DNA from: CBDDEI01 sp965226775
GTDB lineage: Bacteria; Chloroflexota; Dehalococcoidia; SHYD01
NCBI GenBank assembly: GCA_965226775.1
Contig: CBDDEI010000002.1
Coordinates: 1,612,001-1,676,000, forward strand
Direction of reading: 5' to 3'
Length of the DNA: 64,000 nt
Shown here: in pieces, positions 16,687-25,164 of the stretch
Layout of the letters: each line of letters opens with the position of its first letter
Position numbering within the stretch: position 1 is the stretch's first letter
Translations under genes and position numbers: made by a program
The notes under the pieces: generated by a model
Told to the model about the DNA's origin: nothing
The model's input: the letters and a program-made list of their open reading frames with translations, nothing else
Database searches by the model: none

Positions 16687-17556
16687 GTGACCCAGCGCGG
16701 CCAGAGACCCACCGCCATCCTCCTCCTTGCCTGCCCCAATCAGAGAGGGTTGGTAGCTACCGTATCCAACTTCGTCTACCAGCATCAGGGCGACATCATC
16801 CATGCGGATCAGCATACGGACATGGAGCGCGACTACTACCTACAGCGGGTAGAGTGGGATTTAACCAACTTCACCATTCCCAGAGAGGAGATTGCTGACG
16901 CCTTCGATCCCATTGCCAAGAGTTTCGGAATGGAATGGAGCCTTAGCTTCTCAGACCACCGGCCGCGGATAGCGATCTTCGTCTCCCAGGAGCAGCACTG
17001 CCTGATGGACCTGCTGGCACGCTGGCAGATGGGCGAGTTCCCTGCCGACCTCGCGCTGGTGATAAGCAACCACAACCGTCTGCAGCAGGCAGTGGAGCAG
17101 GCAGGCTTCCCCTTCTACCACTTCCCAATCACAACGGACACTAAGCAGCAGCAGGAAGCCGCTGAGCTAGCCATTCTTCAAGAGCACCGTATAGATAACA
17201 TTATCCTGGCCCGCTACATGCAGGTCCTTAGCCAGGATTTTGTAGCCCGCTACCATAATCGTATCATCAATATCCACCACTCCTTCTTGCCCGCCTTTGC
17301 TGGGGCCCGTCCCTACCATCAAGCCTACCAGCGCGGCGTTAAGCTTATCGGAGCGACAGCCCATTACGCGACCACAGACCTGGACGAAGGCCCCATCATT
17401 GAGCAGGACGGCGCAAAAGTGAGCCATCGCGATACCGTCGACGATATGATCCGCAAAGGTAGGGACCTGGAGAAGGTAGTGTTGGCCCGCGCAGTCCGGA
17501 TGCATCTGCTGCACCGCGTGCTGGTGTACGGGAACAAGACCGTCGTCTTCGAGTAG
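16687..17556 (+). CDS. purU: Formyltetrahydrofolate deformylase
   Basis: PurU hydrolyses 10-formyl-THF to formate and THF, balancing one-carbon pools. The 289-aa protein has an N-terminal ACT domain (AILLLACPNQRGLVATVSNF) and a C-terminal formyl-transferase-fold domain with the catalytic Asn/His/Asp region: NIHHSFLPAFAGARPYHQA and GATAHYATTDLDEGPIIEQD. The frame opens at a TTG at 16648. I prefer the GTG at 16687, 11 bases after AGGAG, because the ACT domain starts soon after it. An MFS transporter follows after 12 bases. Confidence 0.93.
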   Translation: MTQRGQRPTAILLLACPNQRGLVATVSNFVYQHQGDIIHADQHTDMERDYYLQRVEWDLTNFTIPREEIADAFDPIAKSFGMEWSLSFSDHRPRIAIFVSQEQHCLMDLLARWQMGEFPADLALVISNHNRLQQAVEQAGFPFYHFPITTDTKQQQEAAELAILQEHRIDNIILARYMQVLSQDFVARYHNRIINIHHSFLPAFAGARPYHQAYQRGVKLIGATAHYATTDLDEGPIIEQDGAKVSHRDTVDDMIRKGRDLEKVVLARAVRMHLLHRVLVYGNKTVVFE

Positions 17557-17568
17557 CGCGCAGGTTTC

Positions 17569-18876
17569 ATGGAAGCCAGTCAGGTTCAGCCGCAGCCACG
17601 CAAGAAGCCTCGCTTCTTCTACGGCTGGGTGGTGCTCATTGTGGGCGGCGTTTGCAACGCAATGTCCTGGGGCGCAGGCGGTGCAAGCTTTAGCGTCTTC
17701 CTGCGTCCCATGAGCGAATCCCTGGGTTGGAACAGAACTACTCTGACTGGCGCGGCTACTACACAGAGCATCTTAAACCTCATAGTCACGCCCATCGTTG
17801 GCCCCTTCATCGATAAGTATGGGGGAAGAGTCATCATTGCCTCGGGCGCAACTATTGCAGGAACCGCATATGTGCTCATGGGCCAGATTTCCCAACCCTG
17901 GCATTTCTATATCCTCTACACCATTGCGTTTGCCCTAGGACTGCATGAACTAGGCGCTAGTGTGACCACTACTATCGTCTCTAAATGGTTCGTACGTATG
18001 CGGGGGCGCGCCGTTGCGCTAAGTTTTATCGGCAATAATGTAGGCGGCACAATCATCCCCTTTATCACCGCCTTCGTCATCGGCCAGTTTGGCTGGCGTA
18101 CAGCCTGGATGGTATTAGGGTTGCTCATAGCGGCCGTAGTCGTGCCATCCTCTTTGCTCTTCATGCGCCGTACCCCCGAGGATATGGGACTCGAGCCCGA
18201 TGGTGATGCACCAGAAGAGACGAACGGAGTCGCCACACGTGCGCCGCGGAAACCGGAACCTCGATGGGGGGCTAAAGCAGCGCTACGCACCAAGACGTTG
18301 TGGCTCGTAATACTGGGCTCTAACCTTGGCAGCCTCTACTACAGCACCATCCTGCTGCATCAAGTGGCCTTCTTCACAGACATTGGCCTTACGCTACAAT
18401 CGGCCAGCCTAGCCCTAGGTCTTCAACAAGCAGCGTCTATCCCATCCAAACTTTTCTGGGGGCTCTTGGCGGAGCGCATCCCGGTACGGTTCTGCATGTT
18501 GGGCAACTACATCAGCGGCGCGGTGGCCCTTCTGGTGCTGCTCCTGGGTGAAGCGCCGGAGCGCGTCTACCTCTTTGCCCTGCTGAGCGGCTTCGGCAGC
18601 TCCATCGGCTCCCTCCAGAGCCAGATCTGGGCCGACTACTATGGGAGAGCTTTCCTGGGCACGATTCGCGGCCTCACCACGCCCTTCCAGCTCTTCTCCA
18701 GCGTGGGCGGTCCCCTCTTCGCCGCCTTCGTCTTCGACACCCTTGGCAGCTACAACCGAGCGTTCTGGATCTACGTGGGCACGTTGTGTGTTGCGGTGGT
18801 AGTTATGTTCATCGCAAAGCCGCCTATACCACACGCATCGCAGCTGGAGCCGGCGCCAGCACCAGCCGCCACTTAG
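17569..18876 (+). CDS. Major facilitator superfamily transporter (OFA/MCT-like)
   Basis: The 435-aa protein has twelve predicted helices split by a charged central loop (about residues 205-235). The N-terminal FFYGWVVLIVGG and the GAGGASFSVFLRPMSESLGWNRT region are typical of the oxalate:formate antiporter / monocarboxylate-transporter branch of MFS. The conserved loop 2-3 motif appears as DKYGGRVIIASG. The substrate is probably an organic anion. Its position directly after purU, which releases formate, makes formate or another small carboxylate an attractive but unproven cargo. Confidence 0.82.
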   Translation: MEASQVQPQPRKKPRFFYGWVVLIVGGVCNAMSWGAGGASFSVFLRPMSESLGWNRTTLTGAATTQSILNLIVTPIVGPFIDKYGGRVIIASGATIAGTAYVLMGQISQPWHFYILYTIAFALGLHELGASVTTTIVSKWFVRMRGRAVALSFIGNNVGGTIIPFITAFVIGQFGWRTAWMVLGLLIAAVVVPSSLLFMRRTPEDMGLEPDGDAPEETNGVATRAPRKPEPRWGAKAALRTKTLWLVILGSNLGSLYYSTILLHQVAFFTDIGLTLQSASLALGLQQAASIPSKLFWGLLAERIPVRFCMLGNYISGAVALLVLLLGEAPERVYLFALLSGFGSSIGSLQSQIWADYYGRAFLGTIRGLTTPFQLFSSVGGPLFAAFVFDTLGSYNRAFWIYVGTLCVAVVVMFIAKPPIPHASQLEPAPAPAAT

Positions 18877-18954
18877 GAATAGCCCAGAACGTGTTGACAC
18901 ATTCGTACGCCTATGCTAATTTGAAAAAGATAGTCACTAAGAGCTACACAAGAA

Positions 18955-19044
18955 ATGACGCTTAATTTGGTCACCAACCCTACTCAGAGCACAGATAGAG
19001 TTGCTCTGAGCGGCCGCGTCCTTCTGCTTGTAGTAGTAACTTAG
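18955..19044 (+). CDS. ilvL: Leader peptide of the ilv attenuator (29 aa)
   Basis: ATG at 18955 opens a 29-codon frame that ends with the run VLLLVVV-T and then TAG. In all it holds six Leu and six Val codons, seven of them consecutive at the end. This is the hallmark of a ribosome-mediated attenuation leader for branched-chain amino acids: stalling at scarce Leu- or Val-tRNA would occur in front of the GCCGGCC hairpin that begins at the stop codon. The ribosome site is weak (AAGAA). It is placed about 150 bases before ilvD, with a strong terminator between. I infer function from this architecture. The call does not depend on homology. Confidence 0.85.
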   Translation: MTLNLVTNPTQSTDRVALSGRVLLLVVVT

Positions 19045-19163
19045 CCGGCCTGTTGGGCCGGCATAGCACGAGTTGCCTGAGGTCGGCCCAAGTCACAGAG
19101 TAAAGAACGTAGCACAAGAAGGTTCCCACCCCAGGCACTCGCCAGCGGCGAGTGTTTTTCTTT
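19044..19163 (+). promoter_or_regulatory. Attenuator RNA of the ilv operon, with terminator
   Basis: Starting at the leader stop codon, GCCGGCC (19044-19050) pairs with GGCCGGC (19056-19062) as a likely pause hairpin. The stem GGGCCG (about 19055-19060) can instead pair with CGGCCC (19084-19089), and GCCTGAGG (19075-19082) can pair with CCCCAGGC (19129-19136) with one mismatch, so alternative folds exist. The intrinsic terminator is CACTCGCC (19136-19143), loop AGC, GGCGAGTG (19147-19154), then TTTTTCTTT. It ends about 30 bases before the ilvD start. No T-box consensus was found. Confidence 0.8.
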
Positions 19164-19193
19164 GCCCAAAATATCGTTCTGAGAGGTATGCAG

Positions 19194-20858
19194 ATGGAGA
19201 TGATGCCAAGCGACGCTATAAAGCTGGGGGTGCAGCGCGCCCCCAACCGCTCGATGCTCTATGCCGTAGGGTTCACGGAAGAGGACTTCCACAAGCCTTG
19301 GATTGGGGTCGCAAGCTGCTGGAGTGAAGGCACCCCTTGCAACTTCAACAACCACCGGCTGGCGGGCCTCATCAAAGAAGGCATTGGCGAGGGCGGCGGT
19401 TTAGGCAAGGAGTTCAACACTATCTCTGTCACTGACGGCATCGCAATGGGCACCGAAGGCATGAAGGCATCGCTGGTGAGCCGCGAGGTCATTGCAGACT
19501 CCATGGAGCTCTATATCCGCGGCCACTCCTACGATGCGCTGGTCGCCATCGGTGGCTGCGATAAGACGAACCCCGGCGGCCTCATGGCCCTGGCCCGCCT
19601 CAATCTCCCCGGGATCTTCCTCTACGGGGGCACTATTATGCCGGGCACCTTCCAGGGCAAAGATGTGAGCATTCAGGACATCTTTGAAGCGGTGGGCCGC
19701 TACTCCGCCGGCGAGATGTCCTTGGAGGACGTGCATGCGCTGGAGCGTGTGGCCTGCCCCGGTGAGGGCGCGTGCGGCGGCATGTTCACCGCCAATACTA
19801 TGGCTACCTGTAGCGAGGCGCTGGGCATGGCGCTCCCCTACAGCGGGTCCATCCCATCCATTGACCCTGCTCGGGAGGAGATCAGCCGAGCCACAGGGCG
19901 AGCGGTGGTGAACCTGATACAGCAAGGTATCCGCCCACGGGACATCATGACCCGTGCCGCCTTCCTCAACGCCATCGCGGTTGTAGAAGCGTTGGGTGGC
20001 TCTACCAACGCCGTGCTGCACCTGTTGGCCATCGCCAAAGAAGCCGATGTGCAGCTAGAGATGGATGACTTCGATATCATCAGCGGCAAAGTCTCCCACA
20101 TCGGCGACCTCAAACCCAGCGGCCACTACGTGATGGCAGACCTGCACACTGCCGGCGGCATCCCTATGGTGATGAAGGCGCTCCTAGATGCCGGCATTCT
20201 GGACGGCAGCGCACTAACGGTCACCGGCAAGACGGTGGCGGAGAACCTGGAAGGCGTCACCTGGAACCCCAACCAAGATGTGGTACGTCCTTTGGACAAC
20301 CCTATTGGCCAGAGCGGGAGCATGGTCATCCTGCGGGGTAACTTAGCGCCCGAAGGTTGCGTTATGAAGATTGGCGGGCTGAAGACCACCAGCCACACCG
20401 GCCCAGCTCGCGTGTTTGATGGCGAGGAGGCGGCGCTGGCAGCAGCCATGGACCTCAACATCCAGGCGGGCGATGTCATCATCATCCGCTACGAAGGCCC
20501 CAAGGGCGGCCCCGGTATGCGGGAGATGCTGGCGGTCACCTCCGCCCTCTCCGGCCAGCACCTTGACGACAAAGTAGCGCTCATCACGGACGGCCGTTTT
20601 TCCGGCGCAACCCACGGGCTGATGATCGCTCACGTAGCGCCAGAGGCCCAGGTGGGCGGGACCATCGGCATCATTAACGATGGCGACATGATCACCGTGG
20701 ACGCGCAGAGCCGACGCATCCAGGTAGATGTACCGGAGGCAGAGCTGGCGCAGCGGCGGCAAGCGTGGTCGGCCCCTGCGCCGCGCTACACGTGGGGCGC
20801 ACTGGCCAAGTACGCCAAGCTGGTAGGCTCGGCATCCTATGGGGCTGTATGTGAATAG
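19194..20858 (+). CDS. ilvD: Dihydroxy-acid dehydratase
   Basis: IlvD dehydrates 2,3-dihydroxy-isovalerate and -methylvalerate, the third common step of valine/isoleucine synthesis, using a bound Fe-S cluster. The protein (554 aa from the chosen start) has cluster ligands Cys122 (GGCDKTNPGG) and Cys194 (GEGACGGMFTANTM) plus the PCNFNN segment, and the C-terminal DGRFSGATHG substrate loop. The frame runs back into the attenuator terminator. Of several ATGs, the one at 19194 lies 7 bases after GAGAGG and is preferred (19188, 19200 and 19203 are alternatives). It is the first structural gene of the attenuated operon. Confidence 0.95.
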   Translation: MEMMPSDAIKLGVQRAPNRSMLYAVGFTEEDFHKPWIGVASCWSEGTPCNFNNHRLAGLIKEGIGEGGGLGKEFNTISVTDGIAMGTEGMKASLVSREVIADSMELYIRGHSYDALVAIGGCDKTNPGGLMALARLNLPGIFLYGGTIMPGTFQGKDVSIQDIFEAVGRYSAGEMSLEDVHALERVACPGEGACGGMFTANTMATCSEALGMALPYSGSIPSIDPAREEISRATGRAVVNLIQQGIRPRDIMTRAAFLNAIAVVEALGGSTNAVLHLLAIAKEADVQLEMDDFDIISGKVSHIGDLKPSGHYVMADLHTAGGIPMVMKALLDAGILDGSALTVTGKTVAENLEGVTWNPNQDVVRPLDNPIGQSGSMVILRGNLAPEGCVMKIGGLKTTSHTGPARVFDGEEAALAAAMDLNIQAGDVIIIRYEGPKGGPGMREMLAVTSALSGQHLDDKVALITDGRFSGATHGLMIAHVAPEAQVGGTIGIINDGDMITVDAQSRRIQVDVPEAELAQRRQAWSAPAPRYTWGALAKYAKLVGSASYGAVCE

Positions 20859-20931
20859 CGTAGCGGCTTAGCCACAGCATTCTTGTATTTACTAGTAAGT
20901 AGAGAGGGTTCAATTTAAAGGAAGGGTTGGC

Positions 20932-22638
20932 ATGAAACTCACAGGAGCACAGATAGTTTTTGAGTCAATGATCAAGGAGGGAGTGAAGGACGTCTTCGGG
21001 TATCCCGGCGGCGCAAACCTCCCCTTGTACGACACTTTTATCCAGTATCCCCAGATCCGCCACATCCTGGTGCGCCACGAGCAGGCAGCGGCCCACGCCG
21101 CGGATGCCTATGCCCGCGTAAATGGCGACGTTGGCGTTTGCTTTGCCACCTCCGGCCCGGGCGCAACCAACCTCATTACTGGCATTGCCAATGCGTGGAT
21201 GGACTCGGTGCCTATCGTCTGCGTCACTGGCTGCGTAGTCTCCAACCTCATCGGGCGGGACGGCTTCCAGGAGGCGGACATCACCGGCATCGCACTGCCC
21301 GTGACCAAGCACACATTCCAGTGTCTGAAAGCTGAGGACATCGCGCCGGCCATGAAACAGGCCTTCCACATCGCCCGCACGGGCCGTCCCGGGCCGGTGC
21401 TGGTGGACATTCCCCGGGATATCCAGCAGCAGGCCGCGGAGTTCGTCTACCCAGAGGAGGTGAACCTGCGAGGCTACCGTGTCCCCAGCCACGTGGACCA
21501 GGCAGAGGTACAGGCAGCGGCAAAGCTTATTGCTGAGGCAGAGCGACCGCTGATTCTAGCAGGCCACGGCGTGATCATTTCCCGCGCCTACGAGGAGCTA
21601 AAGGAACTGGCGGAGAAGTGCGATCTCCCCGTCATCACCACCCTCCTGGGTATCAGCGGCTTCCCCGGCACCCATCCCCTTTACCTGGGAATGCCCGGCA
21701 TGCACGGGATGTACTGGAACAACATCGCTATCAGCGAGTCTGATCTGCTCATCGGCATCGGCATGCGCTTCGACGACCGCGTGACCGGACGCCTCAAAGA
21801 CTTCGCCCCCAAGGCCAAGATCATCCACATCGATATCGACCCCGCCGAGATCGGCAAGAACGTGCGGCCAACGGTGCCGCTGCTAGGCGACGTGAAGGCC
21901 GTGCTCCAAGCCCTGAACAGCGAAGCAGCGCGCGCCGAGCACCCCGCTTGGCGCAGCTGGCTCAAAGATATGCGTGAGGAGCATCCTTCTATCCTGATTC
22001 CGGATTCGGACAAGGTTCTGCCCCAATACGTTATCCAGAAGATCTACGAAGCCACCGGCGGCGACGCTTACGTAGCCACCGGTGTGGGCCAGCACCAGAT
22101 GTGGGCCGCCCAGTACTTCTGGTACGACCGCCCTAACACCTTTGTAACCTCCGGCGGTCTAGGCACCATGGGCTTTGAAGTGCCCGCAGCCATAGGGGTG
22201 CAGGTCGCTAAGCCAAAGGACACCGTTTGGTCAGTGGCCGGCGATGGCGGCTTCCAGATGACGCTGCAAGAGCTGGCAACCATCGTGGAGTACGAGTTGC
22301 CCATCAAGTTCGCGCTGATCAACAACGGCTACCTTGGCATGGTGCGCCAGTGGCAAGACCTTTTCTACAAGAACAACCGCAGCGCCGTGAAGATGTTTAA
22401 TCCGGACTTTGTGAAGCTGGCGGAGGCCTACGGCATGGTGGCCCTGCGCGTCACAGACAAGACGCAGGTGGAGTCGGCCATTCGGCAGGCTATGGCCCAT
22501 CCCGGCCCCGTCCTCATCGACTTTGTGGTGGACGAAGACGAGAACTGCTTCCCCATGGTGCCGCCCGGCGCTTCCCTGCAGGAGACGGTTGACGCGCCAT
22601 TGCCCACAAAACTACCGCGACAGGAGGCCGTGAGATAA
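20932..22638 (+). CDS. ilvB: Acetolactate synthase, large (catalytic) subunit
   Basis: This TPP enzyme condenses pyruvate with pyruvate or 2-oxobutyrate, the first step of valine/leucine and isoleucine synthesis. The 568-aa protein shows the TPP-activating Glu50 in RHEQAAAHAADAYAR, the FAD-domain block FDDRVTGRL, and the diphosphate/Mg motif GDGGFQM continuing to NNGYLGMVRQWQ. AAGGAAGGG lies 5 bases before the ATG. ilvN begins 2 bases after its stop, as expected for the holoenzyme pair. Confidence 0.97.
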   Translation: MKLTGAQIVFESMIKEGVKDVFGYPGGANLPLYDTFIQYPQIRHILVRHEQAAAHAADAYARVNGDVGVCFATSGPGATNLITGIANAWMDSVPIVCVTGCVVSNLIGRDGFQEADITGIALPVTKHTFQCLKAEDIAPAMKQAFHIARTGRPGPVLVDIPRDIQQQAAEFVYPEEVNLRGYRVPSHVDQAEVQAAAKLIAEAERPLILAGHGVIISRAYEELKELAEKCDLPVITTLLGISGFPGTHPLYLGMPGMHGMYWNNIAISESDLLIGIGMRFDDRVTGRLKDFAPKAKIIHIDIDPAEIGKNVRPTVPLLGDVKAVLQALNSEAARAEHPAWRSWLKDMREEHPSILIPDSDKVLPQYVIQKIYEATGGDAYVATGVGQHQMWAAQYFWYDRPNTFVTSGGLGTMGFEVPAAIGVQVAKPKDTVWSVAGDGGFQMTLQELATIVEYELPIKFALINNGYLGMVRQWQDLFYKNNRSAVKMFNPDFVKLAEAYGMVALRVTDKTQVESAIRQAMAHPGPVLIDFVVDEDENCFPMVPPGASLQETVDAPLPTKLPRQEAVR

Positions 22639-22640
22639 GC

Positions 22641-23204
22641 ATGAGACGCAACAATCACATCATCGTTGCCCTGGTCGAAGATAAGCCGGGCGTCCTGAAC
22701 CGCATCGCCAGCAAAGTACGCCAGCGCGGCTTCAACATCGAAAGCCTGGCAGTCGGCCACTCGGAGACGCCGGGACTCTCTCGCATGACGTTTGTAGTGG
22801 ATGTCTCCACCACAGACGTGGAGCAAGTGCTGAAGCAGGTGGACAAGCTCATAGAGGTGGTCCACATAGAAGACATCACAACGGAGGACACCATCACCCG
22901 GGAGCTCGCAATGCTCAAGGTGCGCTCTTCGCCCTCTACCCGCACGGAGATCCTGCAGATTGTGGACATCTTTCGGGCCAGCATCATCGACGTGACCCAA
23001 GACTCCCTCATTGTGGAAGCAACGGGAGACGAAGAAAAGCTGGACTCCCTGATACAACTGCTGCAAGAGTACGGCATCATCGAGCTGTGCCGCACCGGCT
23101 CCATTGCCATCATGCGCGGGGCTTCCAAAGTGGGGCCCCCGGAGGAGTTACAAGTAGTGCTGCCGAACCTTACGGGCGGCCGCGCGCCGGGCGGGCTGTA
23201 CTAG
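22641..23204 (+). CDS. ilvN: Acetolactate synthase, small (regulatory) subunit
   Basis: This subunit stimulates IlvB and confers feedback inhibition by valine. The 187-aa protein has an N-terminal ACT domain (HIIVALVEDKPGVLNRIASK, with RGFNIESLAVG) and a C-terminal regulatory domain that includes RELAMLKVR and AIMRGASKVG. Length and domain order match long-form small subunits. It is tightly coupled to ilvB; the next ORF starts 15 bases after it. Confidence 0.95.
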   Translation: MRRNNHIIVALVEDKPGVLNRIASKVRQRGFNIESLAVGHSETPGLSRMTFVVDVSTTDVEQVLKQVDKLIEVVHIEDITTEDTITRELAMLKVRSSPSTRTEILQIVDIFRASIIDVTQDSLIVEATGDEEKLDSLIQLLQEYGIIELCRTGSIAIMRGASKVGPPEELQVVLPNLTGGRAPGGLY

Positions 23205-23219
23205 AGCAGGAGAGGGCTA

Positions 23220-23474
23220 GTGCCAACCGCGGATGATTTTAGGAGGGCTTTAAGGACAATCTTCAGAGATGCCCAGTTAGATGGAGAGAGCACTGTTGAT
23301 GTAACCTCAGGTCCGCTGCACAGAATGCTCGGTGGGTATCCACAACCTAACCACCGAATGCCTGTATGTTGTAATGTGATGATGCAGGAAATGCGTGAGA
23401 AGGACGAAATCTTATGCCAGCCCACTAAAGGAAAGGGAGCAAAACTAACTATTCGTTACCACTTGCCAAGATAG
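23220..23474 (+). CDS. Conserved 84-aa protein of unknown function
   Basis: A GTG start with AGGAGAGGG just before it opens an 84-aa frame. The middle reads DVTSGPLHRMLGGYPQPNHR followed by MPVCCNVM, and the end GKGAKLTIRYHLPR. I have a recollection of this pattern as a small stand-alone domain, and also next to HNH-type nucleases, but I cannot name a function. Its position in front of hicB-hicA and inside the ilv operon suggests that the three genes arrived together. Codon use is less GC-biased than in the flanking ilv genes. Confidence 0.65.
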   Translation: MPTADDFRRALRTIFRDAQLDGESTVDVTSGPLHRMLGGYPQPNHRMPVCCNVMMQEMREKDEILCQPTKGKGAKLTIRYHLPR

Positions 23475-23507
23475 GCTCGTCATCAGCAACAGCTTCAGAG
23501 AGAAGAA

Positions 23508-23726
23508 ATGGCACAGCCAAGTTACACAATAATCGTTGAGCCGGATGATAACGGCTGGCTGGCGTATATGCCTGCGCTCCCTGGCTGTCATGCCCCCGGC
23601 AATACTATTGATGAAGCGTTACAAGAGCTGCAAGTTGTCTTTGAAATGCTCCTGGAGGAATACGCGGAGGAACAGACGCCATTGCCTCCTGATGTGTCGG
23701 TAACGGTCGGTGCCGCCAAGAGCTGA
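23508..23726 (+). CDS. hicB: HicB-family antitoxin
   Basis: HicB proteins neutralise the HicA mRNA interferase and usually repress their own operon. This 72-aa form consists of the partly degraded RNase-H-like HicB fold: YTIIVEPDDNGWLAYMPALP followed by GCHAPGNTIDEALQEL and a helix EMLLEEYAEE. It lacks the C-terminal DNA-binding domain of longer HicB proteins, so autoregulation would need another factor. It overlaps hicA by 17 bases. The antitoxin-first order is the reverse of E. coli hicAB but common elsewhere. Confidence 0.9.
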   Translation: MAQPSYTIIVEPDDNGWLAYMPALPGCHAPGNTIDEALQELQVVFEMLLEEYAEEQTPLPPDVSVTVGAAKS

Positions 23727-23922
23727 CGAACTAATTTCAGTGGCAGAGAAGCTTGGCTTTCGCCAACTACGACAGAAAGGCAGTCATCAGCGTTACGGGC
23801 ATCCCGATGGCCGCCGCACCACCATCCCGTATCATCGCGGACGGGAGTTAGGAACTGGACTTTTTCATAAGATATTGCGAGAGTTAGGCATAACAGAAGC
23901 GGAATTCAACCGCCTTAGATGA
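23710..23922 (+). CDS. hicA: HicA-family mRNA interferase toxin
   Basis: HicA is a small double-stranded-RNA-binding-fold RNase that cleaves mRNA when freed from HicB. The 70-aa protein contains the catalytic histidine in QLRQKGSHQRYGHPDGRRTT and the conserved C-terminal LGTGLFHKILRELGI. The GTG start lies inside hicB, so expression is coupled to the antitoxin. The toxin appears intact. ilvC starts 33 bases after its stop on the same strand. Confidence 0.92.
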   Translation: MPPRADELISVAEKLGFRQLRQKGSHQRYGHPDGRRTTIPYHRGRELGTGLFHKILRELGITEAEFNRLR

Positions 23923-23955
23923 TTTACCAAAGCGGGAAACAAGAGGAGGGAAGCA

Positions 23956-24957
<1,002 letters not shown>

Positions 24958-25050
24958 CCCGGAACGGCGTGGTGCGTGCTAGCTTCCAGAAGTGCTAGAC
25001 TTAATAGTTAAGAGAAAAATGCAATGCAGCAGAGCCCAGGGAGGTTATTC

Positions 25051-25110
25051 ATGGATAAGGAGGTATGCAGCGTAGTTCCGTCCCTGTTGACGGGCTACGT
25101 GGCCCTCTAG
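25051..25110 (+). CDS. Possible 19-aa leader ORF before leuA
   Basis: ATG at 25051 has an excellent ribosome site (GGGAGG, 6-base gap) and encodes a 19-residue peptide, MDKEVCSVVPSLLTGYVAL. It holds VV and LL pairs and ends V-A-L, so 7 of 19 codons are Leu or Val. GGGCTA (25092-25097) can pair with TAGCCC (25108-25113), enclosing the end of the ORF. leuA starts 54 bases later. The layout resembles a translated leader sensing Leu/Val, but no terminator follows, so any control would act on RNA structure or translation. Speculative. Confidence 0.4.
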   Translation: MDKEVCSVVPSLLTGYVAL

Positions 25111-25164
25111 CCCACAACATTTCAGTGGAAGTTACGTTATAGAGCTAAGAGGCGCTAGAGAACA

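Noticed and set aside
18880..19190. T-box riboswitch before ilvD
   Set aside because: The conserved antiterminator AGGGTGGNACCGCG is absent on the plus strand and no specifier-loop stem was found. The leader peptide with its Leu/Val run explains the terminator better.
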